From Bugula neritina (taxonomy: Eukaryota > Bryozoa > Gymnolaemata > Cheilostomatida > Bugulidae), in contig OZ037767.1 in NCBI GenBank assembly GCA_964035545.1, positions 9,724,207-9,788,206 of the forward strand: 64,000 nt of DNA, given 5' to 3'. The translations under genes and the position numbers were made by a program. The notes beneath the pieces are model-generated. The model was not told the origin of the DNA, searched no databases, and saw only the letters and a program-made list of their open reading frames with translations. Below, in pieces: positions 11,171-24,115 of this stretch; positions within the stretch are counted from its first letter, which is position 1; the number at the start of each line of letters is the position of its first letter.

Positions 11171-13312
11171 TCTATCCCTGGTTATAAAGACTTCTGATTG
11201 CAACTATAATGGCCTTGCTGAGTGTCTTAGCTTACTACCATATTGGTTTATTATTCCGGTACAACTTCTACTGATTCACTCCAGCGCTCCCTCAACTTTT
11301 TCGAAGTTCTCCCCAACAAACGAATAGCATACACAAAATATAAGAATTATTGTGGATACAGATACATTATAAAAATAGAGCTAGGACTTGTATTTGTAAG
11401 ATACAACTTTTTGCAGCTGGAAAATTAGAATGCATGCATATCAATGTATGTATATATTATACTTACACTACTTGTTTATATTTATAACATTACTAAACCA
11501 AATGCATAGTGTACTGGTTTCACTGGAGCAGAGCAGCTTATTTGTACCATTGACATAAAAACAACTACCAACTACCAACTATTTTTGGATGATGGTAGAT
11601 AATAGAAAATTATTATATTGAAAACTTGTTTTATAATGTATATTAGCACTTTCTTCTCCATGTAGTGATTTGGATAAAATGATTTCCTGTGTAATCTTTC
11701 TGCAATCTTTTTGTCTAAAACCAATCCATATCAGCTATATGTTAAATATATGAAACATATAACTTATATTCATTTCACTACCATAACATTGATGCAATAT
11801 TGACCACAGTGGACCATATTATAGGCCTATAAATAGATATTTTCCCTCTATATTAACTTACAGCTAGGAGTTAGAAATAACTAAACGGAGATGGATCTGG
11901 TGGAATGTTGCTAAATATTGTTGTAGTTTTGTGAACTATTATCAGTGGGGGGTTTTATTGTATGCTGAACTACTGGCTCACCCTATAACTACAAGGTTAG
12001 CGAGAGCTAGAGAACCGAAGTATGGTAGCGTTGAAAGAATGTCTATATTTTGGTCTAATTATAGGCCTACACTAGTAAAAAATATAAGCATTTAGGAAAG
12101 AATACACATAATAAAAATATAGTTACACAATAAACTAGTCTTATAGTTGATAGCTGTCCTGAGACTGGGCACCAGAAGGCGTTACTTATAACTGGAGGGT
12201 TCAGTCTGATTGGCTAGTGGGGTTCCGGCGGTAGTGCCTGTAATAAGTGGTGCGGTGCCGCATGGAAATGCAGTATTTCACAATGTTAGCCTAGGAGCAG
12301 CATGTAGAGTTATTGTCTCTTGGAACTTTATAATTTAATACACTGCATCTTCTACTACAAATGTTAGTGGCATAGTGGTTGGGGAACAATACTTCCCATA
12401 GCCATTACACCATTTAGTGTTTTAGAAATAATTTGTAGCCAAGCTTATGCAACCAAATAGATTGTAGTATACACATTACACACATGTGTGTGCGCCGTAT
12501 ATACATTATGTACATGCGCATATATACAGATATTTACGAATATAAATATTTAATCTTGGTTGCGATCATAGGTTGACTTCCCTGTTGATTCAACTGTTTC
12601 ATAGTGTTTCGGCAAAGGATAGCTAAAAGCAAGCATTGTCTGTTAGCTTTGCACTTTACCTTCTTGGTATTGCTTATACAATTTTATGAGCATTGTTTGA
12701 TTTCCATTATTTCTTGTAAACATGTGTATTTTCTCTATCTGCTGTGTATAAAATATTATATTGAAATGTGCTTCATTTCAAAGTTGAAATACAGCTGATA
12801 AGTAAACTTATTATTTATTGGCTGCTTGTTGCCATAGAAACTACAGAGCATGCCTAGTAGACTGTTATAGTAATAGTAATCTATTCTGCATAACTAGCTA
12901 ACACTACTATTTATGTTACCATTTCTAGTTACAGTTGCCAACTACCAAATACGAAGGGTTCTTCAGAGAAAATATTCCAACATATTATTGCCAAACAAAT
13001 AAATTTTATAATAAATACTGTGTACCACACCATACAACACAAAACACCTTCATATGAGCATTTTTCACAATAATTTGATTTCAAGTATATTTACAAGCAC
13101 TTCATGAAGAAATAATTGTCATCAGAAAAATGACTGTATTTTTAATAATCGACTAGAATGAGAAATTCTAAGTGATGATTCTATAAGACTAGGCGTTTCT
13201 TGCATCATTATAACTTAAATGTAAAACTAAATAATATTGCATAGACACATACTCATATATGAACACAACTACTGTAAACAAAAATAAGCTCAGTCTGTTA
13301 AGTTAAAAGAAA

Positions 13313-13453
13313 TAAAACAATATATATACTCTACATATATACTGTCTATATATAACGTATACATGTACTGCATATATATGTACCACATATACATATACCG
13401 TATATATACACCATATAGATATGCCGTATATATACAGTGTATATAGACAGTAT
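13313..13453. repeat. AT-rich inverted-repeat tract 3' of MGAT1
   Basis: TATATACTGTCTATATATA near the left end is nearly complementary to TATATAGACAGTATATA at the right end, with several CGTATATA words between. Just beyond, on the minus strand, is an AATAAA hexamer (13462-13457), about 104 bases after the MGAT1 stop and a likely poly(A) signal. Confidence 0.6.
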
Positions 13454-13565
13454 ATATTTATTATAATTTTGAAATAATACAAATAAAAAATGTATTTATG
13501 AGAACATATTTTCAGTTTGATATAAGCTAGAAGTGAGCAATTTGCAGATACTAGGCTTCAAGCTG

Positions 13566-16500
13566 TCATGACCAAGTCTTATCGTATGCATGCCATTCAG
13601 GAGGCGGCACAACAAACACACGGATACCTTTGAAGAAGAGAGATATGATACCCATATATGCGGTTCTTGGAACACCATCCTACAGCAAAAATGTGAATCC
13701 CATCAAATTTTTAATTAAAAAGCTGTCATTCTGTATAAATCACAGTATTAAAGCAAAATTATGTTGTTATTTTTTCAACAGCTATAGTAATTTGTCACAT
13801 CCATTGACAACTAAACTCAAAATGCAGCTTGTTATCATGTTGGTTAGAAGTGTGAAGTTCGAACAATACACATTCCAGTAATTTTAAAAACTGGCTCCGT
13901 TGATATAATTTGAAATAAAACTTATAAACAAGATGATTGTCACAGTGTGATCTCATTTCCAAAAGTTTGAAGCAAACTAATGGTTATCAGCTACAAAGCA
14001 GCAATAGAACAGCTGATGTGTCTAAAGGACAGTTATTCTGGCCAATAAACTATTTTTTTCCACAAATTTCAGCTGCTGGGATTTCATTTTAAGATAATAA
14101 TTACAACTTAAAGATAAGCTAAGCATGATATAAAGATCAAAAAAGTCCTTAGCCAACTTACAAAGAACACTTTCTGTCAGGGGTTCGCAGACAGAGAGTA
14201 ATTATTAACTCACTAGAGATATAAACTAGTTCAGGATATTGTGTTAAAAACGTAGAAAATAAAACAAATGTTATTAGGTACCGGACATACCTTGAAGTCA
14301 TTCATTATATCTAGGGCTTTGGCTATAACTTTAAACTCATTTTTGTTTTTATATAATATTCTGACTGCGAGGTGTGTTTTCGCTCGAGCTATCTCTTCAA
14401 ATTGATTCAGAGCTATAAGTGGGGCTGCATTTACTTGATCTAGAAAAACTCGGTCATAGTTCTCCTGCAGAATACAAGCATTTTACCATATATATATATA
14501 TATAACTGAATGAATGAAACCAAATATTCTAAATTAAACTAGACTATCATAAACTCAATGACATATAAAATACATGTTTTAATGCATTTGATTTTCAACT
14601 AGTTTAAAACAATTCTTATAAAACGGAAAATAGATAAGAAACAAAGAGAACACCTTTTCAATGCATATTTGCAATCTAAAAAGTGACCACTCATATATTT
14701 ATCCCACAACACATTTAGAAGGCACCTTTTTTAGATATGACAGATCTTTCTTAGTCCAGTCTACTTGCTTTCCATTCAAATTGATGAACTTTAAATGATT
14801 TTTATAGAACTGTCCACTAAAACAGATAATATAAACATATTTATACTGACTGCAAGTAAGGTAGTACTTTGATAGTACTATGATAACACTGATGTAACAC
14901 TAAGGTAACACTGAGGTGGTGCTAGGGTAACACTAAGTTAGAACTACCATAGTACTAAAGGAGTAATATGTTAACACTGTTGTAGTGTTAAGGAAGCATT
15001 AATATGATGGTGTTAAGAGAGTAACACTGAAGCAGGGAGTACATAGCTACATACTGACTGACACCCTTCTCTCCAAAAGTGTGAGTTCTGGAAATTTCTG
15101 GTCGAATGCAAGAACGGTCATTTCTCTGCCCTTCTTGCCGTAGCCAATCATCCCAAAAGCTAAAGGTAGGTCAATGTGTACCCATAAAATTATTATGTAG
15201 CAGGTCAATGTACACTCAAATTTATTATACTTTGTCAAAAACATACATTAACTTAGAAAAATGCTATAGCTAAAGAAAGTTACTCTATCGAAAGAGTGAA
15301 AAATATAATGATCTAATTCAGGATTGCTAAAAGCACTTTAGGTCACTTGATGCATATTGCAGAGTTGCCTTATTTCACTAAAGTAAACTATTAATACTGT
15401 TTTATGCTATCTTCAATATTTTAACAATGATGAAGACAATATCTGGCTTTCTTGGGCGAAACTCGAAAACCTGTCACAGTTTAGCCAAAATAGATCATAA
15501 CCATTAGTGTAATGTTTAGAATATATGCTCCATTGGTTTAAATACACACAACTTATAAGCCTAATAGCTTGTGAATCCCAAGAGTATATCAACAGCAATT
15601 GACTGGTGAGTTTTAAAAAAGATCCTGTGATATCATACACCGCATAAACTATACAGCTGGAACTTTGTGACACAAAAACACTTTTAAAAATAAACAAAAG
15701 AAAACAAAACATATATAACAGAATTGCATCATACCCTTTAGGCCATTTAACCCGTAGCTCCTCCCATAATGAGTTCAACATCATCCAACCCAAACCAGGG
15801 AAGAAGTCAGTTCGGTATAACAGCTCTAAAATAAACAGTATGCTGGATTACTTTATCATAATGATAAAATACACAACTGAACCTTCATAGTTTACATATT
15901 ACTACAACACTCCGGCTATGGTCATAAAGCAACATATTAACATCTTAAAATCTATATAAAATCAACATAGATTTAACATAATACCTGAACGATATCTACG
16001 TAGTATCCAAAGAGTACCTATATAATATTTACATAGTATCTATATAATATTTACATAGTATCTATATAATATATACTATGTATATATTATGTATATATTA
16101 TATATAATGCAGATACTATGTATATATTATATATATATACTATGTATATATTATATAGATACCATGTATATATCATATAGATACTATGTATATAGTATGT
16201 AGATACTATGTATATATTATATAGATACTATGTAAATATTATATATACGTAGCATTTATATAATATTTACACAGTATCTACATAATATATACATGCAGAG
16301 CATATTTTAAAATGTCATTATCAATCAGGTACCAGACTGGCTCTCATCAATATGTTTAGCTTCTCCGTTGTCATTCCATGCGGACACACAGAACAGAGTA
16401 CTATCTTCTCGAAGTAGAGCGTGTGTTGCTTCAAAATATTCAAAGAAATCTGGAGACACGTTTAAATCATCTACAAAAATACACCAGCAGTAGTTCAAAC

Positions 16501-19500
16501 ATGCAGTCAGTTCTTTCCTGTAGTTGATACTGATATTATATGTATTATATGCACATTCAATGGTTACATAATACACACACATAAGACCATAATTTATAGA
16601 GACGAACTCAAAACACAATTATGAAATAGCAAATCTAAAGCAGCAAGTCAATATTGAGTACTTTTAGTATATTATGGTGATTTACATCAAGTTAAGTAAC
16701 TCTTTACTGTGATATTACGACTTACATTGAGTCTTAAAGCAACACTTTATAATGATTCGGTGAGTTATATTGCATTTAGTAACTCTTTAGTATAGTATGT
16801 TGACTTATATTTACCCTCTACAATTATAACTGCTTCATATTTCATCTCATCAAACACCTGACCAAGGGCCCAGCCGTAATGTCTTGCTATCTTATAATAA
16901 CCCTCCTGTTTTTTATCTTTTTTAGTGAGGTTTGGTATAGGTGAGAGATCAGGTTGCTGTAAAAGAGCCAGAACACAGTAGAGGTAAGTATACTATATCT
17001 GTATGTCAACACAGTAGAGGTAAGTATACTATATCTGTATGTCAACACAGTAGAGGTAAGTGTACTATATCTGTATGTCAACACAATAGAGGTAAGTATA
17101 CTATATCTGTATGTCAACACAGCAAAGGTAAGTATACTATATCTGTATGTCAACACAGTAGAGGTAAGTATACTATATCTGTATGTCAACACAGTAGAGG
17201 TAAGTATACTATATCTGTATGTCAACACAGCAAAGGTAAGTATACTATATCTGTATGTCAACACAGTAGAGGTAAGTATACTATATCTGTATGTCAACAC
17301 AGCAAAGGTAAGTATACTATATCTGTATGTCAACACAGTAGAGGTAAGTAAACTATATCTGTATGTCAACACAGTAGAGGTAAGTATACTATATCTGTAT
17401 GTCAACACAGTAGAGGTAAGTAAACTATATCTGTATGTCAACACGGTAGAGGTAAGTATACTATATCTGTATGTCAATATAGTAAAAGTAAGTCATATGA
17501 CGACACTAGCAAGTGAAACAGAGTACATGGCAGCTACCCCTTCCGTGAGTGATTCATTCATGAAACAATTAAAGTGAACTGCTATGCAATACTGAAGCTA
17601 TTAAAATGAACAATAATGTGCCATATTAACACCATTTGGTAATGCATTGATGCATAATAAAACCACAAAAATTATGCATCCAATGATTGCCTTGAGCAAA
17701 GTTATTAAATTCATCCAAATAATTTTCTAAAACATGCTGGTACAATGATGGTATATATTTCACACATGTAGCAGTGTACATAATAACTTAATAGTTGGAT
17801 AAATAAGAGGTGGATGCATTATACCCACCTTAATGTGCCTATATATATGTTTATCATAGGCTTGTATAGCATTGCTCGTCTCTTCATGTCCACAATCTTG
17901 TGTTACTATGATAGGAAACTTTTCTTTGGAAGTCCTGTATCTATAAGTGGTTGCAGTCACATTTAAAGCTTAAAACATTGCATTAAATTATTCATATATG
18001 TGATTATTGATATGCTAAATTGATATTTTATGCAAATACATAAAATATTACTATATCACAAAATAATGGAACATGAGGATAGACACAACAGTCAAACATT
18101 TTGTTATAGTGATGTGAAAAGCTCAAAAAGACCAGAGAGAAATAATGATTTTAAAATTTCCTGCTGTACTGTTATTTATGTTGCAATTAAGGACTCCTAA
18201 ACTGGGAAAACTTTTAATAAACTATTTAATCTGCCAACATAATATTTTCAAGAGCAAAATGTATTAATAAGGTAACTTTTTCTCACTTGTATTTAGCAAA
18301 ACCTTCTTTGTAATATAGTGCACAGACAAACAACCCCCCCCTATTAAATCTAAACCATGCTGAAGAACTGCTTGCAAACAGTTTTCTTTCAACTTCCAAC
18401 AAATCATCAGTCAACTAAATACATGCTTTAGTAAATTTTGCTGCTCAAAAACTGGTTATTGAGTATGACAGTTTAATGTCCACACAAATGCTTGAATTTT
18501 TTTTTGAATTTCAATCATGTTACTTCTGATTTGTATTATTTATATAACTTTACTCAAATCCTATCACATCACAAATATCTTTGGAAACAATCAATATGTA
18601 TTTTGGCATTTATTTGCATTTTCATATTGCTGTCTCAATATTGAAAATTATTTCTCTGAAGTCAAATAAAGATAATGTAGAAATCGATATCCTATCAGTT
18701 TTTTCATTGTTTTGTGCAGGTCATGTAAAATGACGTCTGAGTTTTCTTTGATGACACTCATCAACTCTTAAGGAAATATTGTATGAAAATAAATGAGGCT
18801 GTGCAAGATCAAAGATTTTATACTCTTAAAGAGTATGCAGCAAAGGTTCCAGTATTCTTTGCTCAATAAATACTTTAAACTTAGTGCGATGGTGACTTTT
18901 ACTTCATTACAGTGACTTGAAGTATACAACAAAATTGCAGTTAATACACTTCTTAAAAATAAGACATACCTAAGCCGCTATTAAACCCCATTTCTTTACC
19001 AATAAATAATAATTATGATACCCAGTGAAAAGGATGAAACTCACTGAATGTTATGAAACCTACTAACAGAGATGACACTTTATAGTAGTAACAACATCTA
19101 TTGATATTGATAACAAATGATAGCAGTAGTTACACCTGCTGATAGTGGTGATCCCTGCTGATAGTAATGACACCTGATGATAGTAATGACACCTGCCGAT
19201 AGTAGTGACACATGCTGATAGTGGTGATACCTGCTGATTATGCTGACACATACAGATATTCAGACAATATGGCACTTACTTGATGAGGTCTTCCAAAGCC
19301 TTAGTTATATATGTAGGTCTATTGCATGAGAAGATTAGTATAGGGAGCACCACATCTTTTTTCATCGTTTCATGGTCATCAGGTGTTTTAGATTTCTTAG
19401 CTGAAAAAACACTATTGCACAATTTATATTTAGAACTAATCAATTTGAAGAAAAACAAGGGGACCACTGAAAAGTATTGTCAAATTAGGCAAAATATAGC

Positions 19501-20490
19501 ATATAAATAGATGAACTAAAAACTAGACCACTGATTGCAATTTAATTGAAATAGGCTATATGTGTTTTGTGATTATAATTAGTAGCAACTAGCAGGTGAC
19601 TTGCATTTATGGCTGCATCCATTTAGATTACAACTTACAAGTATAATTCCTGACTGAAGAACCTCCAGAAAGAAATCAAGTCAACTACTTTATGTAGTAA
19701 TTATAATATAGCAATCTAACTTAAGTGTAACTGACTACACACCCTCATCAAAATCAAGTTGAGACTTGACAAACATAAATAATCCAAGCAGAACATTAAG
19801 CTTGTTTTTTAGATCAAATGAAGACACGGCACATAAATATTGAAATCGATTTATATATTTAATAACATATTACATTATTATATCACACAACGTGTGTACT
19901 AAAAAGTACTATATTGTACATATATATGTATATATGCAACCTTGTTTACCAGCTGCAACTGTATCTCACCTGAAGCAAGAATAAGATCTTTAATACTGTA
20001 TATGTTACGCTGAATCTGAACCCTGTCTTTAACTTGCTGATCATTTAACTGTTTTAGTTCATTCACTTCTTCAATCAAATTAGCCACTTGCTGAATAGAA
20101 TTTAAATAAATGACATCAACATAATGAAACTTCAACATTATAAAATGATTTCAAAATTGAAAAATGACTTCAACATTATAAAAAAAACTCAAATGGTTAA
20201 ACAATACCTAGTGGTTTTACAGAGTATAAAAAATGTTGACAAGACGAGCTTATACTTTTATTCAGTAAAAATAATGTGATGACAGAAGACTTTTTTCCAT
20301 AAGCTGTGGCTCTCTACTAACGTAGCACTTAGCACTGGCTAGGGAGTTCACCAACAGTGTAACTAAATTGTAAATAAACCTTTTCTGTTGCCTTTCTCTG
20401 CGTGTAGGAGACCATCACCATGTTAGCAGCTAACAATAGGGTTCCAGCAGCACAAGCATAAATGAGAAGGCGTCTTAGTGCCAGCACCAT
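13566..20490 (-). CDS. MGAT1: MGAT1, alpha-1,3-mannosyl-glycoprotein beta-1,2-GlcNAc transferase (GnT-I)
   Basis: Eleven minus-strand exons join in phase: 20490-20380, 20090-19970, 19400-19280, 17934-17829, 16956-16815, 16470-16333, 15825-15735, 15159-15055, 14816-14726, 14464-14291 and 13679-13566 (TGA), giving 437 residues (human 445). GnT-I adds the first GlcNAc to Man5GlcNAc2 in the medial Golgi and opens the route to hybrid and complex N-glycans. Residues about 5-28 form the type II membrane anchor, followed by a coiled stem (exon 2). The catalytic domain shows [30 protein letters not shown], the metal/UDP-binding EDD motif in [64 protein letters not shown] and the C-terminal PPPEWHAYD. 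No key residue is missing. Intron 4 carries a 36-bp minisatellite. Confidence 0.97.
14168..14206 (+). mobile_element. short SINE tail remnant
   Basis: ACTTTCTGTCAGGGGTTCGC followed by AGACAGAGAGTAATTAT matches, with several changes, the end of the SINE at 31812-32012 read on its own strand (CTTCTATCAGGGGTTCTCAC, then GGAGAGCGACTATAA). It is in an MGAT1 intron. Confidence 0.4.
14860..15025. repeat. degenerate tandem repeat, about 12 bp
   Basis: Loose repetition of GTAACACTAAG-like words within the MGAT1 intron between exons 8 and 9. Copies vary in length and sequence. Confidence 0.5.
16010..16295. repeat. AT-rich near-palindromic repeat array
   Basis: Repeated TATATAATATTTACATAGTATC words on the left are matched by complementary GATACTATGTATATATTATA words on the right, so the block is a large imperfect inverted repeat. 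It lies in the MGAT1 intron between exons 6 and 7. Confidence 0.7.
16968..17482. repeat. 36-bp minisatellite in MGAT1 intron 4
   Basis: About 14 copies of a 36-base unit containing CAACACAGTAGAGGTAAGTA then TACTATATCTGTATGT, with a few variants (CAGCAAAGG, CAATAGAGG). The unit is a multiple of three and stop-free in several frames, so it gives long false open frames on both strands. It begins 12 bases beyond the exon 5 acceptor. Confidence 0.95.
19065..19262. repeat. degenerate 18-20-bp tandem repeat
   Basis: Repeated GATAGTAGTGACACCTGCT-like words in the MGAT1 intron just beyond the exon 3 donor. Copies differ by substitutions and short indels. Confidence 0.6.
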
Positions 20491-21934
20491 CTCGGTTGCT
20501 ATGACAACAGTGACTTAATTCTTATTTGATATTCATGCTACAAAGAGATGACAGTCACTATTAATCCAACAGATATGAGGTCATTTAGCCTACAAACATA
20601 AACTAATAAACAACATCACGGTTAGTAGTTAGCCTACATAAAGCCAATGTTATTTAGGACCAGCATACATGTGGAATCTAAAGTCATGTGTGCTTTTGGA
20701 ATTGCCATGCATATCCTATTTCATTCTGATAACATTTATTGCCTGCCTACTTGTCATAAGTTTAAGCACAAAAGTGCCTACAGTCAACTTGTACAAAGCT
20801 ATTTGGAGACATTCAATGCTAGGCTTTGGCAAAACATGACCAGGTAATAGGTATATTATTGCCAGTATTAAAAACTTCATATTTGGGACTATTGTGGCAC
20901 AATAATTTCAACATTAGAACGAGCATGAATAGCAGTTGATGAAGCATGTTACTAAAATTGCAGCAGGTATTTGGTGACGAGGTTCAAGCCAAAGTTAACT
21001 ATATTACATGTTTTATTAAAAATATGTGAATTAACTGAATAGTGGCTGACTATTTAGAGTCTGAGCCTCCACTACCTTTGCTATTGGCAAATTATTGGGC
21101 CTCATCGTTGCCTCATTTTGAAAGAAGGCCCATATTTTCTACTTTCTTATTAAACTTATTGATAAAATGAAAATTAAAAAAATTACTCACATCGATGAAC
21201 TAAGACATCGGTGTGTAGCATCAGCACGATTTAAAGTATTACTATCACAAAAAGTTAATTATCACATTTATCATCACCATAATTATATGTTTAATGAATG
21301 TGGTGGTGTCAAAAATAACTTAGTAACAGCATTATTAATACTGCAGTAAATGTACACAAAAGTCAAGAATATTCTATATGTCATAACAACAATGAACAAT
21401 ATTAATTAGAAATAAAAAATACACAAACTGAAAGTGAAACTTCAAATGAAAATCACTGACAATTTCAACTTGCTTTTAAAATTTGGTTTTATTTACAAAT
21501 ATCTTTGCCTGTCACTTTTACTTCAATGATTCAGATTGTCTTAGAATTTCGTGGAACATTTTTTTAACTAATATTAGTATTAGCATCAAATAAATCATTG
21601 GCTCACACTATGAACATTACATTTACTATTGAGTATTAGTATTAGCATGAATTATAATTGTTTACTAAGCATCAGTGTAACTTTACTAGTTTGCAACCAA
21701 TACTATAACGATTACTATTACTATTAGTAAACGTAATAATTATGATAGATCAATCATCATCATTTATCTATCATTTGTAATTAAATAATAGTCATTAGAT
21801 CATAATAAATATCAATGAGATTAAGCAAATAACTACAAGCTAAAAGTAAAAATCACAATACCAATAATTATTAAATTTCATTTAGTTTTACTCATTACTA
21901 TTACTATTAGTATTAGTAATGATAAATCTCTTGT

Positions 21935-22148
21935 TTGACCACACTTAGAATATGCTGTTCCTGCATGGTCTCCTAGTTTGTTGAAGAACATCAAGTTTAT
22001 TGATGGAGTTCAGAGAAGATTTACAAAATTAGTGTCATCAAATAAGGAGGAAGCCTATAATCTACGTAGGAGAAGACTTAAACTGGATACCTTAGAATTT
22101 AGAAGGATTAGATGTGACCTTATACAAACTTTTAAAATAATAAAAGGA

Positions 22149-22179
<31 letters not shown>

Positions 22180-22440
22180 CACTCTGCAAAATTTTTCACA
22201 TTGTCAAATGTTGCACATACTAGATGTCACTCACTAAAGAAAGATCTGTAAACAGCATACAAGAACTAACATTAGAAAACATTTTTTCTCCCAAAGGGTA
22301 ATTGATGTTTGGAACGCACTTCCCCAGGCAGCAATTGATGCTAACTCTGTACTTGCTTTTAAAACTCTATTAGTATTAGGCATACATTTGCATGCTACAT
22401 TATTGGGGTTAAATGAACCACTGACTTTCTCCCCTTAGCT
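21935..22440 (+). mobile_element. non-LTR retrotransposon fragment (RT C-terminal region), decayed
   Basis: The plus strand carries the end of a LINE reverse transcriptase ORF with frame breaks. LEYAVPAWSPSLL-type sequence is followed by NIKFIDGVQRRFTKLVSSNK, LDTLEFRRIRCDLIQTFKII and, after a (TA)n microsatellite at 22149-22180, a block ending RVIDVWNALPQAAIDANSVL. These are standard landmarks downstream of the RT palm in CR1/L2/Jockey-like elements. No intact ORF remains, so it is inactive; the clade cannot be decided by eye. Confidence 0.85.
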
Positions 22441-22499
22441 CACTCTTTCATGCCAGGAAGAGTGGGATTCAGGTAAATTCAATGAGAACGAGTAATTAC

Positions 22500-22675
22500 T
22501 AAATTAGTCTACTAAGTATACTTATACTAATATTAATAGTAATACTAATATTTATATTATTATTACTAATACTCATACTGATACTGTAATAGTAATATTA
22601 GAAATAATATTTATATTAGACTAATTACTTATTTTAGTATTTGCTACTACTATTAGTATTACTAACACTCCAACG

Positions 22676-22737
<62 letters not shown>

Positions 22738-22740
22738 GAA
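22500..22740. repeat. trinucleotide tract ending in (ATT)n
   Basis: Mixed ACT/AAT triplets lead into about 20 uninterrupted ATT units (22676-22737). A block of AACTTGAAGTTGAAGT words and CACTTTC follows, as it does after the tract at 10054-10428. Confidence 0.8.
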
Positions 22741-23329
22741 TAAGCAACCTGGAATGAAGATAAAACTTAAACTTGAAGTTGAAGTATTATTGTTTCACTA
22801 CTTTCACTTTCCATCGTTAAATATGCTCATACTGCACGCGACGGATGTAATCTTTACGGGCACGTAAAAAAATCCATTATATACACAATAAAATTATCAA
22901 TATCTAATAATAAAAATTAATGTCTTTCAAAAAATGATAATCATATCAATTATCATTCAAAAACAGCAAAATTTATGAGAAACGTAGCAAGCAGAAGAAC
23001 GGAAGTTTAGTCGTAACTATGTGCACCAGTAGTATCGCTTCTATTTCTATTGTATATCGTATCTAAGATTCTACATTGATGACAAACGTATTGTGATACG
23101 TCCCGTAGAAAATCAAAAAATGTTTCTGAGATTATGTACTATAAAATTTGAAAATTTTGGATTGAACATTTTTCACTTGACAATGCTAGTTTGCAGCCAT
23201 AGATATACACATAGTTATGGATCTAGCAAAATCCAGCAGTCACTCAACATTCCACTCATTGCTTACATAGTGATACTAATTACGATTCTTTTAGTTTGCT
23301 AAATTAACAAATTCAAACATCTCACTTTA

Positions 23330-23960
23330 ACTGATAGTAATACTAATGATAAAATTAAATGTAATACCAATCAATATCATCCAATGGCAATTGCCATTGG
23401 GCTTGGCAATTACTCTATTACACTTACAGTTACAGTATTAGTATTTACTATTAGTATTACAATTACATTTACTTATTACTATTACTATTAGTATTAGAAT
23501 TATGATTGAGTAATTGTAATGTCTAGCAGTAATAGTATTTTAGTAATTACTATTACTATTAGTATTAGTAATACTGTGATACTAATACTAATGTCTAATA
23601 CTAATAGTAATAGTAATACTAGTACTAGTAATAGTAATACTAATAGTAATACAGTATTACTAATGGTAATACTCTAATAGCAATACTTTAATAGTAAAAT
23701 TAACTATAGCAATGCCATGAGTGTGACTGTGACAATTGTGAGTTATAGTAAAACTAAATTAAAATCTAGTACTGTGTCAGATGTGTCTGTGAATGTGTAT
23801 TACACTATTAGTATTACTATTAGTATTGCTATTAGTATTGCTGTAGTGTATGACTATGAGTATTAGATTTAATTTTAGTGTTGTTATTACTGGTACTGGT
23901 ATTATTGCTAATTGACAATACTATTACTATTACTATTACTATTACTATTACTATTAGTGA
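23330..23960. repeat. degenerate ACT/AGT trinucleotide tract
   Basis: Long imperfect ACT, ATT, AGT and AAT triplets with interspersed GTGACTGTGACAATTGTGAG-type and GTGTCTGTGAATGTG segments, ending with an (ATTACT)n run just before 23956. It is only about 155 bases upstream of the kizuna-like start codon. Confidence 0.8.
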
Positions 23961-24115
23961 TGCTAGTCAAGTTAGTCTGTTTATTGAAACAAGTGTTTAC
24001 TGTTGCAGTTTTTAGCACCGCAAACGAAACGGACCATTTTAGAAGTTTGAATGTTTGACAATGATTGTCGTGACTTAGCTGTCTATCAAATCGTGAACGT
24101 TTCAATGTTATCATT

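Larger units (their letters stand above)
9661..13565. other. intergenic region between MEMO1 start and MGAT1 end
   Basis: No exon could be supported. It contains the degenerate trinucleotide tract (10054-10428), a TG-rich flank (10605-10660), two relatively GC-rich patches (about 11040-11170 and 12150-12275) and an AT-rich tract with inverted repeats beside the MGAT1 3' end (13313-13453). Small frames at 11243-11428 and 12604-12798 lack any recognisable motif. Confidence 0.6.
20491..24115. other. intergenic region between divergent MGAT1 and kizuna-like genes
   Basis: No exon is supported apart from the LINE fragment at 21935-22440. Trinucleotide tracts lie on both sides of it (21540-21930 sparse; 22500-22740; 23330-23960). 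An RFX-like site GTTGCTATGACAAC lies 5-18 bases upstream of the MGAT1 start codon (20495-20508). An in-frame stop at 24070 precedes the kizuna-like ATG at 24116. Confidence 0.6.

Noticed and set aside
11243-12798. Small intergenic open frames (11243-11428, 12604-12798)
   Set aside because: No motif, splice support or codon pattern; lengths are expected by chance.
16887-17477. 196-codon minus-strand and 136-codon plus-strand open frames
   Set aside because: Both are products of the 36-bp minisatellite, open because the unit is a multiple of three without stops.
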